Below are positions 9,436 through 18,498 of a stretch of DNA of 64,000 nt, piece after piece. Made by a program: the position numbers and the translations under genes. How positions within the stretch are numbered: position 1 is the first letter of the stretch; each line of letters begins with the position of its first letter. Below the pieces are notes generated by a model. It was given only the letters and a program-made list of their open reading frames with translations. It did not search any database and had not been told where the DNA came from. This DNA comes from Dysgonomonas mossii (GTDB lineage: Bacteria > Bacteroidota > Bacteroidia > Bacteroidales > Dysgonomonadaceae): NCBI RefSeq assembly GCF_004569505.1, contig NZ_SPPK01000001.1, forward strand, positions 1,116,001 to 1,180,000. The letters are read 5' to 3'.

Positions 9436-9467
9436 TTTGTGTGGTCTGTGATTTTGTGGTACTTTTG
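9436..9467 (+). promoter_or_regulatory. Promoter of the Fur-family regulator gene
   Basis: TTTG at 9436-9439 and TACTTTTG at 9460-9467, spaced 20 bp, match the Bacteroidota primary sigma consensus exactly. Transcription should begin about 9473, which rules out the upstream in-frame TTG at 9439 and fixes the ATG at 9490 as the start. Confidence 0.75.
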
Positions 9468-9489
9468 TTTACCTATAAATATTGATATT

Positions 9490-9900
9490 ATGAATGCAAT
9501 AGATATACTCAGAAATAAGGGTTTAAAGAAAACAGCTCAGCGAGTTATGCTGATTAATATTTTGCAAAAGAGGAGTATTTCTTTAACCGAGGGTGATATA
9601 AAGATGGAGATGGGAGATCTTTACGATCGTATAACTTTTTATCGCACTGTTCAAACATTATTGGAAACTGAAATCATACATAAAATTACAGTTGATAACA
9701 TAACAAAATATGTACTGAATGATATTCATCTTTCAGGCAATAAAAAAGATCATGCTCATTTTTATTGTAAAAGTTGTCATTCAATAACTTGTCTCGACAA
9801 TATATCTTTAAAAAAGTATAACTTACCGGAAGGATTTAAATCTGACGAATGTGAGATATTAATAAAAGGGAGTTGTAATAAATGTAGTGAGCCTCTATAA
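9490..9900 (+). CDS. Fur-family metalloregulator (Zur/Fur-like)
   Basis: A 136-residue cytoplasmic repressor. The N-terminal winged helix (KGLKKTAQRVMLINIL to TFYRTVQTLLE) is characteristic of the Fur family. The C-terminal dimerisation and metal domain has H88-x-H90, then C93-x-x-C96 and C129-x-x-C132, the two Cys pairs of a structural zinc site. It lacks the longer His-rich loop of classic Fur and resembles the shorter Zur/Fur-like proteins of Bacteroidota. It is transcribed divergently from the metal-uptake operon across a shared region holding a palindrome. The likely job is repression of that operon when metal is sufficient; zinc is favoured but iron cannot be excluded. Confidence 0.85.
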   Translation: MNAIDILRNKGLKKTAQRVMLINILQKRSISLTEGDIKMEMGDLYDRITFYRTVQTLLETEIIHKITVDNITKYVLNDIHLSGNKKDHAHFYCKSCHSITCLDNISLKKYNLPEGFKSDECEILIKGSCNKCSEPL

Positions 9901-9934
9901 TTAGGTTCTTTCTTGGTATCTTGATTTCTCCAAT

Positions 9935-11131
9935 TTAACTATTCTGAGTAGATTTTCTTTTAACCTTCTCCCATATTCCGCTATTACTTCTTTTCTTTAA
10001 ATAAGAATATGCCTTTATGACATTTAAATTCATAAAAAGAAAATAATATGGAATAAACAACACTTTATTTTTTATCTCCTTTTTAGCAAGTGTATATCCT
10101 ACAAAACCTAATAAGTAGAAAATAACTTGTAATATTAATAATATAGCAGGCAATGTACAAGTAGGGTAGGTTTGTATACAAAGTAATACATTAAGAGGCA
10201 ATAGAGCAAAAAGAGCCAAAGGCGTTATGGTCCATCTCAACACGCGATGGGATATGTACTGAAAGCTTAGTAGCCCGTATCTGAAAATATTAAGTAATGG
10301 ACATAATCTCCATACAGCTTGTAGTCCTCCTGCTGCAATTCTTACTTTTCTTTTTTCTTCTTCTATCATCGAATCGGAGCTATATTCCATTGCATATGCT
10401 TCGGAACAATATGCTATGCGATAACCTTTTTGTGCTATTTTTAGAGACAAGACGAAATCATCAAGAATTGTATCATTTGGAATATATTGAAACAAATCAC
10501 GTCTTATGGCAAATAACTCTCCCGCAGCACCAACTACAGAGTATAAACGAGAGTCTAAGCTTTTTAATACAGATTCGTAGCGCCAATAAAATCCTTCGCC
10601 ACTAGACGATGCGTTATCTTTTGATTCTATGTTTACTCTTTTTTCTCCTGTTACACAACCTACTTTACTGTCTGCAAATAGCGATACTATTTCATTTATA
10701 CATTGAGTGTTTAGTATAGCATTTGCATCTGTAAATATAACAATAGGAGTATCTATGTAAGACATGCTCCTGTTTAAGGCTGCAGTTTTGCCTTCACGTT
10801 CAGGTTTATGTAAGATTTTTATATTAGGATACGACTTTAGCATTTCTACTGTACTGTCTGTACTACCATCAGTAACCCAGACAACATGGAGCTTTTCCTC
10901 TGGATAATTTAAAGACTCTATATTGGCCATTTTTTCGACCACAACGTTTTCTTCGTTATAAGCTGCAATCAGCAAGGTCACATCGAGTAACTCGACATCT
11001 TGCAATTTATTCTTACTTTGTGGTTTTAAAATTTCTTTGATTTTAACCAGAAACCAAATTAAGATGCCATACCCTAAGTAAGTATAGAAAATAATGAATG
11101 CAAATAGGCAGAATACAATAATTAAAATCAT
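9935..11131 (-). CDS. Membrane GT2 glycosyltransferase, exopolysaccharide locus
   Basis: A 398-residue glycosyltransferase anchored by an N-terminal helix (residues 2-27) and several C-terminal helices (about 285-375). The GT-A domain shows DVTLLIAAYNEE, DGSTD and TDANAI where the metal-binding DxD lies, and KRKVRIAAGG in the region where processive enzymes carry Q-x-x-R-W. It is the last gene of the exopolysaccharide operon, convergent with the Fur-family gene. It probably adds a sugar to the lipid-linked repeat unit on the cytoplasmic face. The sugar is unknown. Confidence 0.88.
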   Translation of the reverse strand: MILIIVFCLFAFIIFYTYLGYGILIWFLVKIKEILKPQSKNKLQDVELLDVTLLIAAYNEENVVVEKMANIESLNYPEEKLHVVWVTDGSTDSTVEMLKSYPNIKILHKPEREGKTAALNRSMSYIDTPIVIFTDANAILNTQCINEIVSLFADSKVGCVTGEKRVNIESKDNASSSGEGFYWRYESVLKSLDSRLYSVVGAAGELFAIRRDLFQYIPNDTILDDFVLSLKIAQKGYRIAYCSEAYAMEYSSDSMIEEEKRKVRIAAGGLQAVWRLCPLLNIFRYGLLSFQYISHRVLRWTITPLALFALLPLNVLLCIQTYPTCTLPAILLILQVIFYLLGFVGYTLAKKEIKNKVLFIPYYFLFMNLNVIKAYSYLKKRSNSGIWEKVKRKSTQNS

Positions 11132-11152
11132 AGAAACAACAATTCAAATCGT

Positions 11153-12274
11153 TTATTTACAAGCTAAAATAACCTTTTCCATCTGATTCTTCCATGAAAG
11201 ATTATTGATAGAATTGCGTATTTCTATAGCAGATATTGTTTTTACTTTTTCATAAAATGCAATCACGTCAAGGATATTTATTGGTGATTCGTCAGCACTT
11301 ACTTTCATAATATAAGGTTTTTCTTCAAAATCATTGTCTACTTCGGAGTAGATAAATGGAATGCCTCTTGCTGCGTATTCTCGGTTTTTTAGAGTCTTTA
11401 TATTGGTGATTCCACTTCGATGACGTCCCAGGCTCGCAATTCCGATTGAAGCCTGATTAAACAAGCTATCTAAGCTTTCTCCATATTGTGGCCCGTGGAA
11501 GGTGACATATTTCTCTAGTTTATTCTGGATTATGTAATTTTTTAATTTCGAGATTTCACGTTCATCTCCGTATCCAACAATTTCATACCGAACTTCGACA
11601 TCTTGTTTCACTTTATAATATTCGGTTAATCCTTTTAGTAAACGGTCGAATCCATGCCAAACATGAATTTCAGCTACGCTTATCAGAGTAATTATATTCG
11701 GATTACTATTTGTCGGCTCTTTTATTTTTATAGCATCGAAGTCTATACCATTCGATATATTAATTGTTTTTGCTCCAAAGATATTTGTTTCGTTTGAAAA
11801 TGTCACAATTCTGAATATATTATGAGCTAGTTTGCGGCGAAAGAGTTTATCTGTAAGTAGCTGTAGGCGAGTTGGCAAAGAACTGTTGATATATTCGTTG
11901 TCGTATGGGTAGGTCGGGATTTCGAGTAATGTTTTCACCCCTACTTTAGCCGCTTGCTTAACAAAGGAAATTAAAAACGGATTTGCATTGTGATATGATC
12001 TAATATAAATCAAGTTGATGTTGTTCTTTTCTATATAATTTAATATCGCAGAATAGTCAATTCTTTTCTTTATTTTGGCTTTAATTCCATGCCCAATATT
12101 TTCAAGAACCTGATCATCTATCATTCGTCTCTGATAACCATCATTGTCAATATGAATATAGCATAGATGTGCTTCTACGCCACACTGCTTCAAAGCACTA
12201 ACCTGATAGTGTATTTTTTTACTGATGCCATTATATGCTTCAAATCCATGAAAAATCAGGTATAATAGTTTCAT
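11153..12274 (-). CDS. GT4-like glycosyltransferase, exopolysaccharide locus
   Basis: A 373-residue GT-B fold protein. The N-terminal domain starts with KLLYLIFHG. The nucleotide-sugar domain carries LISVAEIHVWHGFDRLLKG, then YEIVGYGDE and VTFHGPQYGESL, and ends with the acidic region preceding PFIYSEVDNDFEE. This is a divergent member of family GT4, as the second acidic residue of the E-x7-E motif is not clear. It starts 1 bp beyond the stop of the fucosyltransferase gene, so it belongs to the same transcript. Its donor and acceptor are unknown. Confidence 0.82.
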   Translation of the reverse strand: MKLLYLIFHGFEAYNGISKKIHYQVSALKQCGVEAHLCYIHIDNDGYQRRMIDDQVLENIGHGIKAKIKKRIDYSAILNYIEKNNINLIYIRSYHNANPFLISFVKQAAKVGVKTLLEIPTYPYDNEYINSSLPTRLQLLTDKLFRRKLAHNIFRIVTFSNETNIFGAKTINISNGIDFDAIKIKEPTNSNPNIITLISVAEIHVWHGFDRLLKGLTEYYKVKQDVEVRYEIVGYGDEREISKLKNYIIQNKLEKYVTFHGPQYGESLDSLFNQASIGIASLGRHRSGITNIKTLKNREYAARGIPFIYSEVDNDFEEKPYIMKVSADESPINILDVIAFYEKVKTISAIEIRNSINNLSWKNQMEKVILACK

Positions 12275-12275
12275 C

Positions 12276-13157
12276 TCAATTAAAAATATGTTGTAATCTT
12301 TTTATGGCTCTTTTATATAGATCGTCAATGCTATATCTCAATATTTTTAATTTTAGCCCTAGATCTTTCGGATTAGGTAGTCTTACCCATTCAGATGGAA
12401 CTAAATCCTGAAGATTCCAATCCTTCATTTGTTTTCCAAACCAGTTTTTTGGTGCTATAACTATTTTCTCCGGATTATTGTTTAACCACGCTCCCCACCA
12501 ACTGAAAGATGAATTACTAATGATATTGTGATTACACATTGTTTGGAGATAAAGATCAACAATAGAACTTTCTCCTTCTGAGAAGAAAAAATTATTCCCT
12601 TTGAAATTTTTCTTACACCATTCTATGTCATCACTAATGATTAAATATAGTTTATCTTTCCCAAAGTAACTAATCGCATTTTTAAAATAAGGCATACAGC
12701 AAACCGGTTGGCGTAGGGGACGGTTTATATAGTCGCCCCGTCTGACATGTAGCGAGATTACACCTTTAGAAAGGATATGCCCGTACTTTTTTTGTATGTA
12801 TTCTTTTGTTTGCTCATCTATTTCGAATAGCTCACGGATAAAATCCTGATCGAAATATTTTTCTGTCTGATAATATCCTCTAAGACAAATATTATCGACA
12901 TATTCTATAGGTGTATAACCAAAATCAGGCTGATTATAGGTTACAATATCTGTTGGGAGAGTATTTATAATTTTGACTTTCCTAAGAATTGTATGCTCAT
13001 ATTGCTTAATATATTTTTCAATCTGTTCTCCGTTTGGAACTTCAAAATCTGTCGCACATCCCATGTAATCGGTATTGTTGCGATGTGCTAATGATGCTCC
13101 GGCGGCAATCTGGAATAAATTATTTCCTATTCGATCGGTCAATATACTATATACCAT
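12276..13157 (-). CDS. Alpha-1,2-fucosyltransferase family GT11
   Basis: A 293-residue cytoplasmic transferase that moves fucose from GDP-fucose to a hydroxyl group of the growing repeat unit. The family hallmarks are clear. An N-terminal RIGNNLFQIAAG is followed by the GDP-binding HVRRGDY at residues 137-143 and by SNSSFSWWGAWL at 214-225. Length is normal for GT11. Its presence predicts fucose, or a related 6-deoxyhexose, in the polysaccharide. No GDP-fucose synthesis genes (gmd, fcl) occur in the window, so the donor must be made elsewhere. It sits between the flippase and a GT4-like gene with almost no spacing. Confidence 0.92.
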   Translation of the reverse strand: MVYSILTDRIGNNLFQIAAGASLAHRNNTDYMGCATDFEVPNGEQIEKYIKQYEHTILRKVKIINTLPTDIVTYNQPDFGYTPIEYVDNICLRGYYQTEKYFDQDFIRELFEIDEQTKEYIQKKYGHILSKGVISLHVRRGDYINRPLRQPVCCMPYFKNAISYFGKDKLYLIISDDIEWCKKNFKGNNFFFSEGESSIVDLYLQTMCNHNIISNSSFSWWGAWLNNNPEKIVIAPKNWFGKQMKDWNLQDLVPSEWVRLPNPKDLGLKLKILRYSIDDLYKRAIKRLQHIFN

Positions 13158-13168
13158 ATCTTGTTATA

Positions 13169-14647
13169 TTAACTGTTTTTATTGCTAAACTTACTGATAA
13201 TAAAAGCTTTTAAATTTATTAACCTATCCAATTGTTTGTACGAAAAAATAGCAACGGCCAAAACTAATATAATAGGTAATATATAAGCATATAGACTATA
13301 GAGACTATTAAAAGATAAAAAGGCTAAAGCAAGAATTAATAGCTGTATTATAAAGATTCTTTTCAATGATTTACTCATCCTGAATGAGTATAGTTTGAAT
13401 GTAATAATATTGATAGCTACATAGTATGCTGCATTCACAAATAGGAATGAATAAGCTAAGCCGCTGAATCCCCCGATGCTATATCCTAATATATTGAATA
13501 TAAGAGTTGCAATATTAATTCCTACACCTTCGAGTAGGAAAAATGTTTTTTTATCACCTTTCGAAAAGGATATAGTTCCTAAAGGATATGAGGCCGCTTT
13601 GAAGAACATCCCTAATGCTAAAATTCTTATAAATCCTTCAAGTGGCATAAACTCTGAGGTAAGGAGTAGATGTATCAATAGTGGTGCTGTAACCATCAAT
13701 ACGAGTAGGATAGGAGTGGATAGTAATAGCGTTATCTCGGCTTGTTGATTTACCATACGTCTTGTTTTTGTCCTATCATGGCTTACTGCAGCCAAACGAG
13801 GAAAGTAATCGATAGACATTGCTGAAAATACCAGCCCGATAGATTGACTTGTAATGCTCATCCCCGCCTGATATAACCCCAAGTCGGATGCTGTCCCGTA
13901 ACTGTATATAAAAGTGTTTACCAAATATGAAGTAGTAGATCCTATTGTAGTTGCTGCCATCATTGCTATACCAAGCTTGAGCATTTCTTTTCCTTTGTCT
14001 ATCGTCTCTTTTTTAGTAACTTCGGGTTTACCTGTTTTGATACGGTTGATATAATATTTACTTAAAACAAAACTGACAAACGATGATAATATAATTGCAG
14101 GGACGATTGCCTTAATTCCTCCAAAATAATAAACCGGTATAGTAACACATAACGAAATGAGAGAAATAGAAACCGTTAGTTTTGCATATGCACTCAGATT
14201 ACGGGTTCCTTGCAATAGCACTACTGCTTCTGTAGACAGAATATTTAATACCAGACTGACAGCCAAACATCCAAATATCCACGTTTCATCGAATCTCGAG
14301 AATGTGAAATAACTGAGAGCTGGAGAAAAAATGATAGTTAGCAGAAATCCGAGTAGAGCAGTGAAGCCAAGGCATCTGCGAAAAATAACGATGATTTTAG
14401 CTCGACTTTCTGTCTCCGTAGTTTTTGATATTTCACGTACAGCACTAAAATTAAGTCCCAATCCCGAAATATTATTCATCATAGTCATGGACGATACCAG
14501 AAGACTGTTTAATCCCATACCGCTCGACCCTAATAAAATCGCAATAAGCTTACCTCTTATCAGATTGATAAGTATCTGAAACACCTGCACGCTTCCGAAC
14601 AAAGACGTTGTTTTTATTATAGACCTATATGCTTTATTTTCTCCCAC
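13169..14647 (-). CDS. Wzx-like polysaccharide flippase
   Basis: A 492-residue multi-spanning membrane protein of the MOP exporter superfamily, with about 12-14 hydrophobic helices. The N-terminus (SLFGSVQVFQILINLIRGKLIAILLG) is typical of Wzx/O-antigen translocases. It would flip the undecaprenyl-linked repeat unit to the periplasm for the Wzy-like polymerase at 19402-20886. The start codon is GTG at 14647, overlapping the end of the upstream glycosyltransferase gene by 14 bp. No upstream ATG is in frame and the conserved helix begins right after it. Confidence 0.9.
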   Translation of the reverse strand: MGENKAYRSIIKTTSLFGSVQVFQILINLIRGKLIAILLGSSGMGLNSLLVSSMTMMNNISGLGLNFSAVREISKTTETESRAKIIVIFRRCLGFTALLGFLLTIIFSPALSYFTFSRFDETWIFGCLAVSLVLNILSTEAVVLLQGTRNLSAYAKLTVSISLISLCVTIPVYYFGGIKAIVPAIILSSFVSFVLSKYYINRIKTGKPEVTKKETIDKGKEMLKLGIAMMAATTIGSTTSYLVNTFIYSYGTASDLGLYQAGMSITSQSIGLVFSAMSIDYFPRLAAVSHDRTKTRRMVNQQAEITLLLSTPILLVLMVTAPLLIHLLLTSEFMPLEGFIRILALGMFFKAASYPLGTISFSKGDKKTFFLLEGVGINIATLIFNILGYSIGGFSGLAYSFLFVNAAYYVAINIITFKLYSFRMSKSLKRIFIIQLLILALAFLSFNSLYSLYAYILPIILVLAVAIFSYKQLDRLINLKAFIISKFSNKNS

Positions 14648-15614
14648 TATGTAATTTTTTGAAATAAGATTTAATAGTAAGAAAAGATGGGAACAAAAGT
14701 ACTAGCCAACTTTTAAACGAGATATATTTACTAAACTCTAACATACAGGTTTCGGCTACAGACATACGTTCCTTGAAGTTTAAAGTATGAGAGGCGTATA
14801 CAGCCGGATCAAATATGTATTTTATCGTCTTTGCATTCAGTTCTTGTATTGATTGAGGCTTGTTTTCTACAAACTTTAATAGGTATCTAACTATTTTAAA
14901 ATAAGAGGTGATATTTCGTATAGAGAAGAGACTTGTCATAACAGAGTTAGCTCTTATGCGCCTCATGAAAAATATTTCAGGTATGTATCCTACTTTTTCA
15001 GCCAGATAAAATATTTGCGCTGAAAATATCTGGTCTTCATGAGATAATCCGGCTTGCAACAATAACTCATTTTCTTTAATAAAAGAAGTCTTAATGAAAT
15101 AAAGCCATAAAGGAACTCTGTATTCTTTTATATCAAGCAGTATGTTGAGTATCTCAGGTCCTCTATAAATAAGGTGATCGTTGATTTTTCCTTTTCTGTC
15201 GTAATTTAGAGGAAAAGATATATTTTCGCTGCCAAAATTGAGGGCATCAAAAAAGACAAAATCCAATTGTTCTTCGTTGCATTTTTTGTAACAACATGCT
15301 AAGGTGTCTTTTTTCAGTATGTCGTCACTATCCATGAAGTAAATATATTCCCCCTTTGCGATACTTAGTCCTAGATTACGGGCTACAGATTGTCCTTGAT
15401 TTCTTTGAGAAAAAACTTTTATACGAGAATCAGTGTCAGCGAGTGTTTTTATTATTTCGAGACTGCTGTCTGTTGAGCCATCGTCCACAACAATTACTTC
15501 TGTCTCACTCAGCGTTTGATTGAGTATAGACAGAATTGCCTCTTCAACAAATGACTCGGTATTATAAACAGGAATGATAATACTTACTTTTGGATTATTT
15601 ATATTCTCACCCAT
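14634..15614 (-). CDS. GT2 glycosyltransferase, exopolysaccharide locus
   Basis: A 326-residue family 2 glycosyltransferase of the common GT-A type. It shows PKVSIIIPVYN, VIVVDDGSTDSS, GQSVARNLGLS and the metal-binding MDSDD within the first 110 residues. The C-terminal part is helical with no clear membrane span. The gene overlaps the downstream flippase gene by 14 bp and the upstream acetyltransferase gene by 16 bp, indicating tight coupling in the operon. Substrate unknown. Confidence 0.9.
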   Translation of the reverse strand: MGENINNPKVSIIIPVYNTESFVEEAILSILNQTLSETEVIVVDDGSTDSSLEIIKTLADTDSRIKVFSQRNQGQSVARNLGLSIAKGEYIYFMDSDDILKKDTLACCYKKCNEEQLDFVFFDALNFGSENISFPLNYDRKGKINDHLIYRGPEILNILLDIKEYRVPLWLYFIKTSFIKENELLLQAGLSHEDQIFSAQIFYLAEKVGYIPEIFFMRRIRANSVMTSLFSIRNITSYFKIVRYLLKFVENKPQSIQELNAKTIKYIFDPAVYASHTLNFKERMSVAETCMLEFSKYISFKSWLVLLFPSFLTIKSYFKKLHSGRK

Positions 15615-16219
15615 TCTTTTTTCTGAAAGTCAAACTTTTTTATAATTCTTGCCGGATTTCCAGCAACTATAGTGTATGGAGGTATATTTTTTGTTACTAC
15701 ACTACCTGCTCCCACACAACAATGAGTGCCAATAGTTATTCCCGCTAAAATTACTACATTAGCTCCAATCCATACATTATTCTCTATTTTTATTAAATTT
15801 TTTGATACTCCTTGTACATCGATATTTTTTTCTATATCCTCATAATTATGGTTTAAGCCCGAAAGAACAACATTCTGGGCAAGATTAACATTATTCCCGA
15901 TAGAGACAGGTCCAATGATTGTGTTGGACATACCTATGCGGCTGTTACTTCCTATAAATATGTCTCCTACAGCATTATTTAATACCGAGTAAGACTCGAC
16001 AACTGAATGATGATCTATTACAAACTTATTAAATGGGGTTATATCTTTACGAACATTTCTATATATAACACTTCCTTTGCCTTTTTTTATATATATGAAT
16101 TGGAAAAAGCGAACCCATAATCTAGGTCTGGTTTTAATCGGATGCATGACCGCATTTAATACTATCTTTTTTAAATGAGGTTTATTTTCTAATAAGATCC
16201 TTACCTTTTGTATATTCAT
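15599..16219 (-). CDS. Hexapeptide-repeat acyltransferase (probable polysaccharide O-acetylation)
   Basis: A 206-residue left-handed beta-helix acyltransferase. Isoleucine-patch repeats run from IGSNSRIGMSNTIIG to IGTHCCVGAGSVVTKNIPP, and the C-terminal signature GNPARII is typical of the maltose/galactoside acetyltransferase and WcaF-like group. H in SGLNHNYED is the probable catalytic histidine. It likely transfers acetyl from acetyl-CoA to a sugar of the repeat unit. It overlaps both neighbours (4 bp upstream, 16 bp downstream). Confidence 0.88.
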   Translation of the reverse strand: MNIQKVRILLENKPHLKKIVLNAVMHPIKTRPRLWVRFFQFIYIKKGKGSVIYRNVRKDITPFNKFVIDHHSVVESYSVLNNAVGDIFIGSNSRIGMSNTIIGPVSIGNNVNLAQNVVLSGLNHNYEDIEKNIDVQGVSKNLIKIENNVWIGANVVILAGITIGTHCCVGAGSVVTKNIPPYTIVAGNPARIIKKFDFQKKEWVRI

Positions 16220-17331
16220 AATACAGAGTTATATACATTCATCAGTTTTTTAGCCGTCCATTCCCACGAAAACGAATTTACTCTTAATCTTCCGTATTCA
16301 ACTAAATTTTGATATTTTTCTTCGTCATTTTCAATAAGTAGCAGCTTATTGGCAATATCTTGTTCGTTATATGGATCTGTATATAAAGCTCCTTCGCCTG
16401 CTACTTCGGGAATAGCAGATGTATTGGATACAATAACAGGGGTTCCACAGCCCATCGACTCCAAGATTGGAAGGCCAAAGCTTTCTCTCAAAGATGGGTA
16501 AATAAAAACAAATGCGCCATTGTATATATATGGTAGATCTGAATTATTTATATATCCGGGACAATGTACAAAAGGCTTTATGTGCTCTATGTTTTCTTCC
16601 TTCAGGATTTCCTCAATGATAGATTTATTAATATCTAAAATTAAAAGAGGTCTTTTATAATCGGATTTCTCCAGATATAAGGCATAAGCTTTTATTGTTC
16701 GCAGCGTATTTTTTTTAGGATCAGTGTTTCCAAAGAATAAAATGTAGTTATCCTCTTCTATATATTTTTTTGTAATGTTATGATAGTTTGGTATATAATG
16801 AAACCGCTTATTGTATCCATTGTGAATAGTGACTACTTGAGATGGTGGTATATTTGTCTTTTTGCAAATATTCTCACGTTCAAAATCTGATACGGTAATA
16901 ATTTTCTTGCTTTTCGATAAAATTTGAGGCACAACAAGTTTTCTATATATCCGCCCTAGGTTTTGGTATAGGGACTTATTGGAACTTTGTTTCTTTTCTA
17001 AAAATATTATATCATGTAATGTCACTATCAACGGTACATTTACAAATAGGGGAGCGGTATTACTTGTACAGTGCACCACATTGGGTTTTATTTTAGATAC
17101 AGCACGAGGCAGTCCTATTTGCTCCCATAATATATAGGACGGACATTTTACTTCTACTATATGAAAGTTTGAGGTTTTTTCTAAACACTTGTCAGGTCCC
17201 GGAGCTACGAATATATAATATTCATTAAACGTATCTTGTCTCTGTAATTCCCGCAAAGCTTCTAAGATGACAATATCCATCCCGTGTTTCTTCTTCCGAA
17301 ATATACGCTGTGCTTCAATTGCAATTTTCAT
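16216..17331 (-). CDS. GT4 glycosyltransferase, exopolysaccharide locus
   Basis: A 371-residue GT-B fold glycosyltransferase. The N-terminal domain starts KIAIEAQRIFRKKKHGMDI. The C-terminal domain has YILFFGNTDPKKN and the strong GT4 signature ESFGLPILESMGCGTPVI, which includes the E-x7-E pair, followed by VSNTSAIPEVAG. It is a typical retaining, mannosyltransferase-like enzyme of capsule and O-antigen loci. It overlaps the acetyltransferase gene by 4 bp. The exact donor cannot be told from sequence. Confidence 0.92.
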   Translation of the reverse strand: MKIAIEAQRIFRKKKHGMDIVILEALRELQRQDTFNEYYIFVAPGPDKCLEKTSNFHIVEVKCPSYILWEQIGLPRAVSKIKPNVVHCTSNTAPLFVNVPLIVTLHDIIFLEKKQSSNKSLYQNLGRIYRKLVVPQILSKSKKIITVSDFERENICKKTNIPPSQVVTIHNGYNKRFHYIPNYHNITKKYIEEDNYILFFGNTDPKKNTLRTIKAYALYLEKSDYKRPLLILDINKSIIEEILKEENIEHIKPFVHCPGYINNSDLPYIYNGAFVFIYPSLRESFGLPILESMGCGTPVIVSNTSAIPEVAGEGALYTDPYNEQDIANKLLLIENDEEKYQNLVEYGRLRVNSFSWEWTAKKLMNVYNSVL

Positions 17332-17346
17332 TTACTATTCTTAATA

Positions 17347-18498
17347 TCAATGTTCTGTATGTATAAATTTCTTTTTTGCGCCTTTCATTCGGAATAGATT
17401 TATAACCATCAAAATAAACAGTTTCGGCAATTTCCTGAGTATTTTTATCAAACGTTCATTAACCATCTCATCCGGAATAGCAATGGCTAAAGATAAGCAC
17501 ATAAACATTAACAATATCCACCATTTTATAGCCCAAAATATATTAATAAATAAGAATAAAACTGCAACAACGAATATCAATCCCAATAAGATCAGCCGAG
17601 GAAGCATAGCCCATTGTATAAGTTTATTACATAAATCGATATTTCCTGTTGTCAGAGCCTCTGAAATATATTTCATCCCTCTTACCAAATTTTCGTATTG
17701 AGAAGCCATCCATCTTCGTCTTTGATTGTAAAAGACCTGTTGATTCTGTACTTTCTGATCATAGGCAAATACATCTTCCAAATAATCTATATATATACCT
17801 TGTCGTAATAACTGTAGTTCTAATTCTTTGTCTTCTCCCACAGAAGATATGTTTTTAATATTCTTTTTAAACCATTTGTATTCGAAGGCCATCCCTGAAC
17901 CGCTGAGTGCAGATGATAGTCCTAACCGTATATGCCCTCTTCTGAAAAAAGAATTGTTTATCTCTTCGCTTGCAGCATCCAAGATAGCCATATCAGTCTC
18001 CGGCTCTTTTGCTATACGATGAACTTGCAGGGCTCTTATACCAAAGGAAAAAGCTTTATTTATTTCATTCAAAAAATTAGGACTTACCGTATTGTCTGCA
18101 TCTATTATTACTACAGCATCATAATCATCTTTACTTAGATTATCAAGCGCGAAAATTAAAGCTTTTGCTTTTGTGCTGTCTTTGTAATTAGCAAAGAGTA
18201 GATCAACAGTTAACTGAGATAGTTCTTCGTTTGTTTCATCTTTCAGTTGATCCGAGATAACAACAATATCGAAATGACTTTTAGGATATTCCTGAGCAAG
18301 GAAGGAGGTTACAGATGATACTATAACCTTATCTTCTTTGTATGCAGGGAAAAGAATAACATATTTGAGTTTGTTTTCTGTTTCAGGATAATGTATCTTT
18401 CTTTTTTTTAGCGAAGCTATTGCAAATAGAAGAAGGTACAAAACAGAAAATAACATCAATGCAAATAATATTGAATCAACTATATTAATGATGTTCAT
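17347..18498 (-). CDS. Membrane GT2 glycosyltransferase with Q-x-x-R-W motif
   Basis: A 383-residue enzyme of the cellulose/hyaluronan synthase-like branch of GT2. An N-terminal helix (residues 8-29) precedes the catalytic domain with VILFPAYKED, IDADN at the DxD position, GEDKELELQL as the TED-like motif, and QRRRWMASQ as the processive-type Q-x-x-R-W motif. Two or three helices follow (about 295-370). It overlaps the next upstream gene by 4 bp. The motif set is associated with processive polymerases but also occurs in single-addition enzymes, so chain synthesis is not proven. Confidence 0.87.
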   Translation of the reverse strand: MNIINIVDSILFALMLFSVLYLLLFAIASLKKRKIHYPETENKLKYVILFPAYKEDKVIVSSVTSFLAQEYPKSHFDIVVISDQLKDETNEELSQLTVDLLFANYKDSTKAKALIFALDNLSKDDYDAVVIIDADNTVSPNFLNEINKAFSFGIRALQVHRIAKEPETDMAILDAASEEINNSFFRRGHIRLGLSSALSGSGMAFEYKWFKKNIKNISSVGEDKELELQLLRQGIYIDYLEDVFAYDQKVQNQQVFYNQRRRWMASQYENLVRGMKYISEALTTGNIDLCNKLIQWAMLPRLILLGLIFVVAVLFLFINIFWAIKWWILLMFMCLSLAIAIPDEMVNERLIKILRKLPKLFILMVINLFRMKGAKKKFIHTEH

